From the NCBI RefSeq assembly GCF_001412215.1, contig NZ_LLWP01000002.1, positions 397,478 to 461,477 on the forward strand: a DNA stretch of 64,000 nt, written 5' to 3'. The position numbers were made by a program, and so were the translations under genes. This document shows, piece after piece, positions 18,660 through 27,203 of the stretch (position 1 is its first letter; every line of letters starts with the position of its first letter). Origin of the DNA: Pedobacter sp. Hv1 (GTDB taxonomy: Bacteria > Bacteroidota > Bacteroidia > Sphingobacteriales > Sphingobacteriaceae). The notes below the pieces were generated by a model. The model did not search any database, was not told the origin of the DNA, and saw only the letters and a list, made by a program, of their open reading frames with translations.

Positions 18660-19466
18660 TTATTTTGTAGTTTCTTTTGCCAACTCATCAAAAAATTTAA
18701 AGTGTTGATGAATTGTTTTAGACCAATAGCCTCCTGTATGTGCACCTGGTTGTGTAATATAAGTGGCCTTGATTTTTAAGGAATCGCATTGCTGTCTAAA
18801 TTGGTTGTTGGCCTTGTATAAATAATCTTCGGTACCACAATCGAAAATCAATTTCTTATTGAGGTCTTTAATCAAATGCAGCCGATTTATCGGACTATAC
18901 TCATCAAAAAGTTTATTTTCTTCACTGTACTCACCTAATATATAAGCCAAAGTTGTTTTCTTAAATCCAGAATGGCGCAGGTTCAACACACCCGAAGTAC
19001 TGCCAGCACTCAAAAACAGTTGAGGATAGCTGATCAAAATGCTCATGGCTCCAAAACCACCCATGCTTGCTCCAGTGATAAAATATTTTTTGGCATCTGT
19101 ACTGTACGAATTGCTAATTTTAGGCAACAACTCCTTTATAAAAAACGATTCATATTGTACGCTATCTTTGTTAGGCGAATTTAAGTACCAACTCTTTTTC
19201 AACCCATCGGGGCAAACGATGATAAAACCATATTGATTGGCTAAACCTTGAAAATCAGCAAGTTTACTCCAAGACCTGTAATTGGCAGAATGTCCATGCA
19301 GCACATACACCACCGGATATTTTTGACTTTTTTGATAAGTAATTGGTTTATAAACTAAAACAGAGTCATTTGTCTTTAAATATGTAGATTTTATCACCAA
19401 CACATCCTGCGCATTGGCGTTTAATCCCAACATAAAAAATACAACTATCAAAAAGTATCTTACCAT
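18660..19466 (-). CDS. secreted esterase, PF00756 (esterase D/feruloyl type) alpha/beta hydrolase
   Basis: The start is placed at the ATG at 19466; the longer frame uses TTG. The 268-residue product has a signal peptide (ends NANAQ) and an alpha/beta-hydrolase core: YVLHGHSANYRSW oxyanion region, nucleophile elbow GASMGGFGA with Ser134, an acid in FDCGTEDYLY, and the catalytic His in QPGAHTGGYW. This is the esterase-D/antigen-85 fold, which includes acetyl- and feruloyl-esterases of polysaccharides. It is followed by the secreted unknown. It probably supplies another deacylation activity to the glycan locus, though it is outside the main operon. Confidence 0.85.
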   Translation of the reverse strand: MVRYFLIVVFFMLGLNANAQDVLVIKSTYLKTNDSVLVYKPITYQKSQKYPVVYVLHGHSANYRSWSKLADFQGLANQYGFIIVCPDGLKKSWYLNSPNKDSVQYESFFIKELLPKISNSYSTDAKKYFITGASMGGFGAMSILISYPQLFLSAGSTSGVLNLRHSGFKKTTLAYILGEYSEENKLFDEYSPINRLHLIKDLNKKLIFDCGTEDYLYKANNQFRQQCDSLKIKATYITQPGAHTGGYWSKTIHQHFKFFDELAKETTK

Positions 19467-19605
19467 AGTTATCAAACCTTATTGCTTAACTTATCAGCAC
19501 AAGTATATAAAATATATTTATAAGAATGATAAACTTTTTAAAAAAATAAAATAAGTACACCAAAAAAGTGAAAATAACTACTCAAACAGCAGCAATTTGC
19601 CCGCT

Positions 19606-19636
19606 ATTGCAGAATTAAAAACTATGCTTACATTTG
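19606..19636 (+). promoter_or_regulatory. Bacteroidota promoter of the fluoride-riboswitch transcript
   Basis: ATTG (19606-19609) is followed after 19 bp by TACATTTG (19629-19636), close to the Bacteroidota -33 TTTG / -7 TAnnTTTG consensus. The expected start, about 6-7 bp downstream, falls just before the riboswitch. This supports both calls. Confidence 0.65.
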
Positions 19637-19646
19637 TAATAGACAA

Positions 19647-19700
19647 AAAGGAAATGGTGTCTTCCTACTTGAACCGCCTTAAAAAGCTGATGACGCCTGG
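19647..19700 (+). promoter_or_regulatory. fluoride riboswitch (crcB motif)
   Basis: The core matches the crcB-motif consensus in order: a GGAA...TTCC hairpin (19650-19653 with 19662-19665) enclosing ATGGTGTC, then GAACCGCC, then GCTGATGACGCCT. The GGTGT of the first loop can pair with ACGCC at the 3' side, the long-range helix of this class. It sits 33 bp before a CLC-type transporter of the fluoride subgroup, the classical target. Downstream, AATGT/ACATT (19706-19717) and an AGGAGG site 3 bp before the ATG may form the switch that opens or hides the start. Fluoride should turn expression on. Confidence 0.9.
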
Positions 19701-19733
19701 TTATTAATGTAAAAACATTTAATCAGGAGGATC

Positions 19734-21041
19734 ATGTCCAGTAAAAATCAAAAATCAATCTTAAAAAAAACTAAACAGGCATTAATTTTATTTTTTGGTC
19801 GTTTCCCTGCAATTCCCTATTTATTAAAATGGTTACTGATCAGCTTGGTAATTGGCGTTTGCATTGGTACCACCTCTGCCGGATTTTTACAATCGTTAGC
19901 ATGGGTAACTCAATATAGAGAAAATCACCTATGGCTAATTGCACTTTTACCAATAGGAGGCCTAGCCGTAGGCTTACTTTACCACTATTTTGGTAAAAGT
20001 GTTGCCCCTGGCAACAACCTGCTTATTGATACGATCCTTAATCCTCAAAAAACCATTCCATTCAGAATGGCACCATTTATATACATTGGCACCCTAGTTA
20101 CCCATTTTTTTGGCGGGTCTGCCGGACGAGAAGGAACAGCCCTACAAATGGCGGGCGCCATTGCAGACCAGTTTAGCAAACCTTTTAGATTAACTGCAAC
20201 AGACAGAAAAACTTTAATGATTGCAGCAATAGCCGCAGGTTTTGGTTCTGTTTTTGGCACTCCTTTGGCCGGAGCCGTTTTTGGACTAGAAGTTTTTTTA
20301 ATTGGTCGATTAAGCTACACCGCTATCTTCCCTGCTTTTACTGCTGCCATTATAGCCGATCTGGTAACCAAATTATGGAAAACCAATCACACCCATTATG
20401 CGATTAATCATATACCTGATGTTTCTCTAGTCTATATTGTCTACGCTATTCTTGCAGGGTTGGCATTTGGTCTCTGTGCAGCATTGTTTAGCAAAACACT
20501 TCATTTCACTAGTTCCATCTTTAAAGCGAAAATTGCATTTCCGCCATTACGTCCATTTGTTGGAGGAATAATAGTAGCACTTGCCGTTTTAGCCATTGGT
20601 ACCACAAAATATATTGGATTGGGTATTCCAACCATTGAAGCTTCATTTGATGTTCCATTACCCAGCTATGATTTTATGATAAAGATGGCATTTACCATTG
20701 TAACCTTGGCTGCAGGCTTTAAAGGTGGAGAGGTTACCCCCCTATTTTTTATTGGTGCGGCTTTGGGCAATGCACTTTCTTACTTCATCCCCCTGCCCAT
20801 GGGCCTCTTGGCAGGAATGGGCTTTGTAGCTGTATTTGCAGGCGCAACCAATACACCTCTGGCCTGCACCTTAATGGCTATGGAATTATTTGGGAGTACC
20901 TGTGGTATCTATGTAGCTATTGCCTGTGTAGTTGCTTATCTGCTATCTGGCCACACAAGTATTTACACCCACCAAATGATTGGCGAAACGAAACATGCTA
21001 GGTTTAAAAGGTACTTGGGCAAAAGATTGAACGAACTTTGA
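19734..21041 (+). CDS. CLC-F type fluoride/proton antiporter
   Basis: A 435-residue membrane protein with about 10-12 helices and the CLC fold. The gating-glutamate motif reads GREGT (131-135, Glu133) rather than GREGP. The usual GSGIPE anion filter is replaced by PGNNLLID (92-99). Both changes are features of the CLC-F (EriC-F) subgroup, which exports fluoride in exchange for protons. A later conserved block is FKGGEVTPLFFIGAALGN. The fluoride riboswitch upstream makes fluoride the likely substrate. A rare strong AGGAGG ribosome site precedes the ATG. The next gene follows by 42 bp and may be read through. Confidence 0.9.
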   Translation: MSSKNQKSILKKTKQALILFFGRFPAIPYLLKWLLISLVIGVCIGTTSAGFLQSLAWVTQYRENHLWLIALLPIGGLAVGLLYHYFGKSVAPGNNLLIDTILNPQKTIPFRMAPFIYIGTLVTHFFGGSAGREGTALQMAGAIADQFSKPFRLTATDRKTLMIAAIAAGFGSVFGTPLAGAVFGLEVFLIGRLSYTAIFPAFTAAIIADLVTKLWKTNHTHYAINHIPDVSLVYIVYAILAGLAFGLCAALFSKTLHFTSSIFKAKIAFPPLRPFVGGIIVALAVLAIGTTKYIGLGIPTIEASFDVPLPSYDFMIKMAFTIVTLAAGFKGGEVTPLFFIGAALGNALSYFIPLPMGLLAGMGFVAVFAGATNTPLACTLMAMELFGSTCGIYVAIACVVAYLLSGHTSIYTHQMIGETKHARFKRYLGKRLNEL

Positions 21042-21083
21042 TGCTGTTTGACCTCAGATGATTATATTTAAATAAAAAATACC

Positions 21084-21548
21084 ATGAAAAAATTAATGTT
21101 TCTTTCGCTCTTTCTATCCATGGCTTTTATGCTGAAAGCTCAGGATAAAAAAACAAATCCAAACTACGATGCCTCTCTAGCTAAACAATACGGCGCTGAT
21201 GATTATGGCATGAAAATGTATGTTTTAGTGATCTTAAAAACGGGATCCAATACCAGCGAAACCAAAGCCAAAACAGACAGCTTATTTGCAGGCCATATGG
21301 AGAACATGGGCAAATTGGTAAAAGTTAACAAATTGATTGTTGCTGGCCCATTGGCTAAAAACGACAAGACCTATAGAGGCATATTTATCTTAAACACCAA
21401 ATCTATTGAAGAAGCCAAAGAATTATTGGCAACAGACCCTGCGGTTAAAGCAAAACTATTGGATGCAGAATTGTTTAATTGGTATGGTTCTGCCGCACTT
21501 GCCGAATATTTAAAAGCCGACGATAAAATAGGGAAATATAAGTTTTAA
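21084..21548 (+). CDS. secreted YciI-like protein
   Basis: A 154-residue protein with a signal peptide (about 1-20, FMLKAQ). Residues ~45-145 have the YciI/dimeric ferredoxin-like pattern: MKMYVLVILKTG, FAGHMENMGKLVKVNKLIVAGPLAKND with the family His and Asp, RGIFILNTKSIEEAKELLATDPAVKAKLL, then LFNWYGS. YciI-fold proteins are often small enzymes or binding proteins, but the function of secreted members is not known. It lies 42 bp after the fluoride exporter and may share its transcript. It has no recognised part in fluoride handling. A heptamer array begins 12 bp after its stop. Confidence 0.75.
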   Translation: MKKLMFLSLFLSMAFMLKAQDKKTNPNYDASLAKQYGADDYGMKMYVLVILKTGSNTSETKAKTDSLFAGHMENMGKLVKVNKLIVAGPLAKNDKTYRGIFILNTKSIEEAKELLATDPAVKAKLLDAELFNWYGSAALAEYLKADDKIGKYKF

Positions 21549-21560
21549 GTTTTTCTAGAG

Positions 21561-21623
21561 AGGAAATGGGGAATGGGAAATAGGTAATAGTGAATAGGAA
21601 ATAGAGAATAGGGAATAGAAAGT
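21561..21623 (+). repeat. degenerate heptamer array after the YciI-like gene
   Basis: Nine 7-bp units in strict phase (AGGAAAT, GGGGAAT, GGGAAAT, AGGTAAT, AGTGAAT, AGGAAAT, AGAGAAT, AGGGAAT, AGAAAGT). The array starts 12 bp after the plus-strand stop codon. No protein can be read from it. It faces a second array belonging to cydB. Confidence 0.85.
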
Positions 21624-21642
21624 GTAGCTTTTAGGGGAAAAA

Positions 21643-21703
<61 letters not shown>

Positions 21704-21709
21704 AAAAAA

Positions 21710-22714
21710 CTATTCTTCTTTCTGCTGGAACTTATAAAACAAATAACCTAAAAAAGGCAAAATCAAAACGCTGCCTAATACTAGGGCCCAACCTAAACTG
21801 TCTACTGTTTTAATTGGTGCAATGCTTCCAAATAGTGAAATCGCATCCCCATTCTTTAAACGGATAAAATTAGGAAAATGGGCATAACTGATCGCTAAAA
21901 GAATCATCGTTACCTGAAAGCCAGCTAAAATCCGTAATACTTTTGTTTTACCTTTTAACAACAGATACCACAGTAAAATCAGAGACAGGCTTGCCAGAAT
22001 AACCGCAACTAAACCCACTTGATTTTGAAACACCCAACTGACCAGGGGTACATCTTCGTTGCCCGCAGCTATAAAAACTAATGCACCACAAACTACGGCT
22101 CCAATATTCATAAATTCTGCCTTTTTGATAAAGCGCTTTTTATCTGCTTCAACTTTACATTCTCCTATCAAATATATGGCTGCCAAAAACCCACACAGGG
22201 CAACCGTAAATAAACCCACTGCAATAGAGAACCAGTTGAGCCAGCTAAAAATATAGGCATCAACAAAATTGCTTGCTTGTGTATTGATTTGCCCTGAGAG
22301 CACACTCCCTGCAATAATTCCTAAAAAAAGTGGCGTAATGAAACTAGAATAAATAAAAACCTTGTTGTACACTTCCTGCATTTGGTCTTTAACCGCATCG
22401 TAATGTCTAAATACAAATGCTGTTCCTCGAGCAATAATCCCTATCAACATAATGGCTAATGGAATGTGCAAGTAAACAGACATGGTGGTATAAATGGTTG
22501 GAAAAGCCACAAACAAAATTACAATGGTAATGATCAGCCACATGTGGTTAGCTTCCCAAACCGGGCCAATAGCATGATACATGGTGTTACGTGTTTTACT
22601 CCTATTTTTTGAGGACGTAAATAATTCGATAATCCCTGCACCAAAATCGGCACCACCCAACAAGAAATAAAGTAGAATGGCCAGACAAAGAAAGGTAATG
22701 ACAACGTATTCCAT
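21710..22714 (-). CDS. cydB: cytochrome bd ubiquinol oxidase subunit II
   Basis: A 334-residue membrane protein with about 9 helices. The N-terminus LLGGADFGAGIIELF and GPVWEANHMWLI are the conserved CydB signatures; FLGIIAGSV follows. CydB pairs with CydA to form the high-affinity quinol oxidase of the inner membrane, which reduces oxygen to water under low oxygen. Two bases separate it from cydA, so the two are translated together. No CydX-like small gene follows; the downstream DNA is a heptamer array instead of a hairpin terminator. Confidence 0.95.
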   Translation of the reverse strand: MEYVVITFLCLAILLYFLLGGADFGAGIIELFTSSKNRSKTRNTMYHAIGPVWEANHMWLIITIVILFVAFPTIYTTMSVYLHIPLAIMLIGIIARGTAFVFRHYDAVKDQMQEVYNKVFIYSSFITPLFLGIIAGSVLSGQINTQASNFVDAYIFSWLNWFSIAVGLFTVALCGFLAAIYLIGECKVEADKKRFIKKAEFMNIGAVVCGALVFIAAGNEDVPLVSWVFQNQVGLVAVILASLSLILLWYLLLKGKTKVLRILAGFQVTMILLAISYAHFPNFIRLKNGDAISLFGSIAPIKTVDSLGWALVLGSVLILPFLGYLFYKFQQKEE

Positions 22715-22716
22715 AA

Positions 22717-24045
22717 CTAATGAGATTTAGGATCTTCTGGTTGACTGTACAAAGTGGGTACCATTTTAATTTGACGATACAACAAAAAGATCACAATGAT
22801 ACTAAGCGAAGCATAGATAGCAGAAAACAGGTAAAACGACCAAGCTATACCCGGCATTGGTGTTACCGCATCTTTGGTTCTCATAATCCCGTAGATGATC
22901 CAGGGCTGCCTACCAACTTCTGTAACCACCCAACCCGCTTCTAAAGCAATATAACCTAGTGGGATGGCGTATACGAACAACTTTAAAATCCAATGCCTGC
23001 CCAACAAGGATTTTTTACGCCACAGGGTAATCCAATAAATGAGCGAGATGATCACCAGCAAGCTCCCTATCCCTACCATAATCTGGAAAGCATAATGGGT
23101 AATCGCAACTGGCGGATGTTCATTTTCTGGGATCTTATCTAAACCTATCACCTCCGATTTGAAATCGCCATGTGCTAAAAAACTTAAGGCCCCTGGAATT
23201 TCAATGGCCATTTTCACTTCTTTCTTTTGCTCGTCTACAATTCCTCCAATTAATAAAGGCGCTGGTTTTTGTGTATGGTACAGCGCTTCCATCGCTGCTA
23301 ATTTAGCCGGTTGTCTTTTGGCCACATCTTTTGCCGAAATGTCTCCACTTATGGGTTGTAATATGGCACAAATGGTAGCAAAAGTAGCTGCAATCTTAAA
23401 GGCTTTATAATGGAAGTCTTGGCTTTGTTTTCTTAATATCATTAAGGCATGTACCCCTGCAACGGCAAAACCGGTAGCCGTAAATGCTGCCAAGCACATG
23501 TGTAGGGCCTGTGTAAACCAAGCTTTATTAAACATGGCCTGTATCGGATCTATATTTAAATATTGACCATTTACAAAATCAAATCCTGCAGGACTATTCA
23601 TCCAGGCATTTGCTGCCACAACTAAAATACCCGAGGCCAAACCGCTTACTCCAACCACAACCCCTGTAAACCAATGAAACCATTTATTGAGTTTATTCCA
23701 GCCATACAAAAAGAAACCTAAGGCAATGGCCTCGATAAAAAAGGCTGTTCCTTCTAAAGAGAAAGGCATTCCAAAAATAGGCCCGGCATGCTCCATAAAC
23801 TTAGGCCAGAGCAAACCCAACTCAAAAGAAAGCATGGTACCAGAAACTGCACCTGTGGCAAAAAAGATGGCTACTCCTTTGCTCCAAGCTTTGGTAATGT
23901 GCTTATAGACTTCGTTATTTGTTTTAAGCCATTTGTAATGCGATACAGCCATAAAAAATGGCATCACCATACCAATACAAGCATAAATGATATGAAAGCC
24001 CAAGGAAAGGGCCATTTGTGAACGGGCAGCTAAGAAATCGTCCAT
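22717..24045 (-). CDS. cydA: cytochrome bd ubiquinol oxidase subunit I (short Q-loop type)
   Basis: A 442-residue membrane protein. Haem ligands are visible: His18 in GFHIIYACIG, the His in FTQALHMCLAAFT, and the GRQPWIIYGIMRT block, which carries the third ligand Met. The quinol loop is short, with about 80 residues fewer than the E. coli enzyme. This is the usual CydA type outside Proteobacteria. CydA carries all three haems and the quinol site. A TATATTTG -7 element (24066-24073 on the minus strand) lies just before the ATG, but no good -33 partner was seen. Confidence 0.95.
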   Translation of the reverse strand: MDDFLAARSQMALSLGFHIIYACIGMVMPFFMAVSHYKWLKTNNEVYKHITKAWSKGVAIFFATGAVSGTMLSFELGLLWPKFMEHAGPIFGMPFSLEGTAFFIEAIALGFFLYGWNKLNKWFHWFTGVVVGVSGLASGILVVAANAWMNSPAGFDFVNGQYLNIDPIQAMFNKAWFTQALHMCLAAFTATGFAVAGVHALMILRKQSQDFHYKAFKIAATFATICAILQPISGDISAKDVAKRQPAKLAAMEALYHTQKPAPLLIGGIVDEQKKEVKMAIEIPGALSFLAHGDFKSEVIGLDKIPENEHPPVAITHYAFQIMVGIGSLLVIISLIYWITLWRKKSLLGRHWILKLFVYAIPLGYIALEAGWVVTEVGRQPWIIYGIMRTKDAVTPMPGIAWSFYLFSAIYASLSIIVIFLLYRQIKMVPTLYSQPEDPKSH

Positions 24046-24236
24046 AAGCTTAAGAATTAATTACACAAATATACCCTATAGAATTATGGAATTATTTAAC
24101 TATCAATAAAATAGCTACTATTTTTTCAATATAGAACGTTTATAAATTATAGAAAAATTACTAGTTGTTGTATGAATTGTTTAATCAATATTCACCCCTC
24201 AATAACTTTGGATTACATTCAAAAAAACAAAACCTC

Positions 24237-24313
24237 AAACTATAGACAATGGACCATGAACTATCAACTATAGACCATGGACTATTAACTATAAACCATG
24301 GACTATGAACAAT
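24237..24313 (-). repeat. heptamer array after the MBL-fold gene
   Basis: Eleven 7-bp units in phase on the plus strand (AAACTAT, AGACAAT, GGACCAT, GAACTAT and so on). On the strand of the MBL gene they read RGTYNAT. The array lies 10 bp downstream of the MBL stop codon. The rest of the 278-bp gap before cydA is AT-rich and holds only the possible cydA -7 element. Confidence 0.9.
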
Positions 24314-24323
24314 CTACCAAAAA

Positions 24324-25223
24324 CTAGCCCGTTGTAAGCTCAGTATATGCTGCCGTTAAACTTCTTGCTACCCCATCACCTGTCCACTCTGGCGCACCGG
24401 GAATACTTGTTGCCTTTAAGATTTCTTCTTTTGTTTTGCCCGCTTTGATCTCGGCACCTACAAAAGCCAACAATGATTGCAGATAATTTTGAAAGGCTTT
24501 GATATCGGCTTTATTTCCGGTTACTTTTTCTGGATCTAAGCTATGCCCCCAGATAAATAAAGTATCCTTATCAAATTGATTTTGAATTTGCTCAAGCGCT
24601 GTGATCCAATTGCCAATATGTGCACCATTCGCTTTATCAATAAATGGATAGCGACGGTTAAATACCAAATCGCCAACATGTGCAATATTTGCATTTTCGA
24701 AATGGTAAACCACATCACCATTGGTATGTCCAGATCCATAATAAGTGGCACTAATTTTTTCCTTGCCTACAGGCGCTTTCCATCCTTTACCAAAGGTGAT
24801 GTCAGGAAAGAGTTGCTTGTCTTCATTTTTGGCTTTTTCTGCGGCCAGTTTTTGGTTAACCAGCGAATTTTGATGAGCAACCACATGTTCTGCTAAACCT
24901 TTAAATGCAATGTTACCTGCAGTATGGTCGCCATGATGGTGGGTATTTAATAGATATTTGAATGGTTTCTCACTCAAGCCTTTTAATTCTTCGATTACAT
25001 GCGGTGCAGTGGTTGGAAATTGCGAATCGACTACCACAAATCCACTTGTACCATTTAACCAAGCTATAGTACCGCCCTGTTCGGTAAAAATACCAACATC
25101 GTTGCGCAATAGCTTAAACTGATAGGCCCTAGCTAAATTAGGGCTGGCAAAAGCATCAGCTTTATAAAAAGAAAGTACTGCCATGGCCAAGGCCGAGTTT
25201 TGAATAAATTGTCTTCTTTGCAT
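24324..25223 (-). CDS. exported MBL-fold metallohydrolase with Tat-like signal
   Basis: The start is the ATG at 25223; the longer frame begins with GTG two codons earlier. The 299-residue protein opens with MQRRQFIQNSALAMAVLSF, a twin-arginine-like signal that fits export of a folded metal enzyme. The metallo-beta-lactamase motifs are NTHHHGDHTAGN (metal site), GSGHTNGD, and GDLVFNRRYPFID with the bridging Asp. LFIWGHSLD supplies the last His. The substrate is unknown. Relatives include lactonases, hydrolases and thiolases of the quinoprotein-relay type. A terminator separates it from the small gene upstream. Confidence 0.85.
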   Translation of the reverse strand: MQRRQFIQNSALAMAVLSFYKADAFASPNLARAYQFKLLRNDVGIFTEQGGTIAWLNGTSGFVVVDSQFPTTAPHVIEELKGLSEKPFKYLLNTHHHGDHTAGNIAFKGLAEHVVAHQNSLVNQKLAAEKAKNEDKQLFPDITFGKGWKAPVGKEKISATYYGSGHTNGDVVYHFENANIAHVGDLVFNRRYPFIDKANGAHIGNWITALEQIQNQFDKDTLFIWGHSLDPEKVTGNKADIKAFQNYLQSLLAFVGAEIKAGKTKEEILKATSIPGAPEWTGDGVARSLTAAYTELTTG

Positions 25224-25232
25224 GATCACGAA

Positions 25233-25264
25233 AATTAAAAAACCACGATAGGATACCGTGGTTT
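25233..25264 (-). terminator. intrinsic terminator after the small GHEPG-tail gene
   Basis: An 8-bp perfect stem (25240-25247 with 25257-25264) is followed on the minus strand by TTTTTTAATTTT. It lies between the stop of the small gene (25292) and the start of the MBL gene (25223), so the two are separate units. Confidence 0.75.
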
Positions 25265-25291
25265 AAATGTAATGAAATATTTGATGTTTTA

Positions 25292-25498
25292 CTAAACTCC
25301 AGTTCCCGGAATTGTACCAGGTTCGTGACCATCGCCAAACGAATTGTGGGTACGTCCATGTTTTTTTTCAAACCGACTGGTTATTTTTGAAGAAGAGTTT
25401 TTCTCTACATTTTGTTCATGCCTCACTTCCTCTTTTTCATTGCCTATATCAATCAAATCATTTTTTATAGCGCTGTTTTTTTCATTTTTAGTTTCCAT
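25292..25498 (-). CDS. small protein with conserved GHEPGTIPG tail
   Basis: A 68-residue charged protein starting with ATG at 25498, with no signal peptide and no hydrophobic stretch. The first ~45 residues are Lys/Glu/Asn-rich and probably disordered. The last ~20 (NSFGDGHEPGTIPGTGV) resemble the Gly/Pro tail found on short hypothetical proteins of Bacteroidota. Its own terminator follows within 60 bp, and an 11-bp-stem hairpin lies 87 bp upstream of the start. No function is known. Reality is supported by the tail, the bounded transcription unit and codon usage like the neighbours. Confidence 0.6.
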   Translation of the reverse strand: METKNEKNSAIKNDLIDIGNEKEEVRHEQNVEKNSSSKITSRFEKKHGRTHNSFGDGHEPGTIPGTGV

Positions 25499-25584
25499 AC
25501 GATTGTTTTTTTTAAGAGATGTCTTGTTTTAACAATTCACAGAAAATATTGTTTTAATTAGCGTTTCATAAAGTATAGCAACAA

Positions 25585-25614
25585 AAAAGCCTTAGCACTA
25601 AGGCTAAGGCTTTT
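25585..25614. terminator. strong hairpin terminator upstream of the small gene
   Basis: A perfect 11-bp stem (25585-25595 with 25604-25614, 8-nt loop) flanked by A and T runs, so it can act on either strand. On the minus strand it would end the candidate RNA, or attenuate transcription into the small gene. Confidence 0.75.
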
Positions 25615-25750
25615 CACTTGGTTAAAAATAAGCGTAACAAATAAACATCTACCCTTTTTAACAAACTCGTGGCATCGAGTACATTAATTGTAATAAGAAC
25701 CGCTTAAACTTAAAACTCCAATTACCTAATTGTGCCAATAGATTTGGCAC
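25585..25750 (-). ncRNA. candidate structured small RNA
   Basis: The 542-bp gap between nifS and the small gene has no usable reading frame. On the minus strand it contains, in order, a TAAGTTTG -7 element (25754-25761), a 7-bp stem GTGCCAA/TTGGCAC (25732-25750), a second hairpin ACTCG-ATGCCA-CGAGT about 70 bases on, and the 11-bp terminator. The second loop TGCCA is complementary to TGGCA in the first stem. This is the layout of an independent RNA of about 165 nt. No -33 box was found, so it may also be a long leader of the small gene. Confidence 0.35.
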
Positions 25751-25904
25751 TATCAAACTTAACTAAACATATTCGTTTATTTAGTAACTTTTCAGTTACA
25801 TTTACTTAAAAATCGATGTTTAAACATATATAAAGACAGTTTTAGAATATATGAATATGTAGAAATTAGCTTGAAAAATTGCCCTACAGCTCAGCAAATT
25901 CATA

Positions 25905-25936
25905 AAAAAACCTTGACCATCTAGTCAAGGTTTTTT
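25905..25936. terminator. bidirectional terminator downstream of nifS
   Basis: A perfect 13-bp stem (25905-25917 with 25924-25936, 6-nt loop) starting with six A and ending with six T. It is about 100 bp after the cysteine desulfurase stop and should end the glmM-nifS transcript. Confidence 0.85.
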
Positions 25937-26040
25937 AACCTATAACATCTATTTTGTTATAAAAAAGTTATAAAAAAGATTCAAGCTTAATCTATCCAAC
26001 TACTTTATAAGCAGAAAATAGGGTTTATTGAATAATTTGG

Positions 26041-27189
26041 TTAAGCTAAAGCATTTTGCTTTACTACCATTTTAACTTTTTCTAATACGTAATCTAAATC
26101 TTCTTTAGTAGTGTACTTGCTAAAAGAAAAACGTACCGATGGACGATTTGGATCTGCTTTTATTCCATTTAATACATGCGAACCAATGTTAGAACCTGAT
26201 GAACAAGCACTACCACCAGAAGCACAGATGCCATTAATGTCTAAATTGAACAATAACATATCAGCCATATCCATTTCTGGGAAAGATACATTCAACACCG
26301 TATACAAACTTTTATCTGCATCGGTTTCTCCATTAAAGCCAATACCTGGAATTTCGGCAATTAACTGCTCTTTTAAATAATCTTTAAGCCCCTGAATGTA
26401 GTTTTGGTGTTCAGTCATTTCTGCATAGGCTATTTCTAAAGCTTTGGCCAAGCCCACAATTCCATACACATTTTCTGTACCACCACGCATATTGCGTTCT
26501 TGTGCACCACCATAAATCATTGGTGGTATTTTGATATTGCTGTTTACATATAAAAAGCCAACACCTTTTGGTCCATGCAATTTGTGAGCTGCACAAACAA
26601 TAAAATGAGCTTTCAATTTGCGTACATCATGTGTGTAATGGCCCATTGTTTGAACGGTATCTGCATGGTAAATTGCGTTGTACTTTTCACAAATATTGCC
26701 TACAATCTCCATATCAGTTAAAGTACCCAATTCATTATTGGCATGCATCAATGAAACAAAAGTACGTTCATTGTTTTGCAACAATTCTTCTAAATGGTTG
26801 TAATCTATCTTACCTTTTTCGTCAATATTTACAAAACTCAATTTATCAATCACACCATCTTTAAGCATCATATTTAAAGTATGCTCAACAGCATGGTGCT
26901 CTATTTTAGAAGTAATGGCATGTTTAATTCCGTAGGCAGAAATACCACAACGAATGGCAGTATTATCAGCCTCTGTACCCCCAGAGGTAAAAAATATCTC
27001 AGATGGAGAAGCATTTAACAAGTTTGCAACAGTCTTTCTGGCCTTCTCTACCAAAGTTCTCACTTCTCGTCCAAGAGAGTGTATTGCAGAGGGGTTACCA
27101 TAGAAATTTTCCATTACGTTGCTCATTTCAGCAATAACTTCTTTATCTAATGGGGTGGTTGCGGCGTTATCTAAATAAACACGTTTCAT
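26041..27189 (-). CDS. cysteine desulfurase, NifS/IscS family
   Basis: A 382-residue PLP enzyme. The N-terminus VYLDNAATTPLD is the family signature. The PLP lysine is Lys203 in CAAHKLHGPKGVGF, with HADTVQ upstream. The catalytic Cys329 lies in GGSACSSGS, the loop that carries the persulfide. It converts cysteine to alanine and passes sulfur to Fe-S, thiamine and tRNA-thiolation pathways. No iscU or suf gene is adjacent; it follows glmM by 38 bp. A perfect 8-bp dyad in that gap may be an operator. Whether it is IscS, NifS or SufS-like cannot be settled here, but the flexible loop length fits IscS/NifS. Confidence 0.93.
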   Translation of the reverse strand: MKRVYLDNAATTPLDKEVIAEMSNVMENFYGNPSAIHSLGREVRTLVEKARKTVANLLNASPSEIFFTSGGTEADNTAIRCGISAYGIKHAITSKIEHHAVEHTLNMMLKDGVIDKLSFVNIDEKGKIDYNHLEELLQNNERTFVSLMHANNELGTLTDMEIVGNICEKYNAIYHADTVQTMGHYTHDVRKLKAHFIVCAAHKLHGPKGVGFLYVNSNIKIPPMIYGGAQERNMRGGTENVYGIVGLAKALEIAYAEMTEHQNYIQGLKDYLKEQLIAEIPGIGFNGETDADKSLYTVLNVSFPEMDMADMLLFNLDINGICASGGSACSSGSNIGSHVLNGIKADPNRPSVRFSFSKYTTKEDLDYVLEKVKMVVKQNALA

Positions 27190-27203
27190 AAAAAGTAGAT
27201 TAC

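Noticed and set aside
1..19475. The utilization locus as a recent horizontally acquired island
   Set aside because: No tRNA, integrase, transposase or direct repeat flanks it and its base composition looks like the rest.
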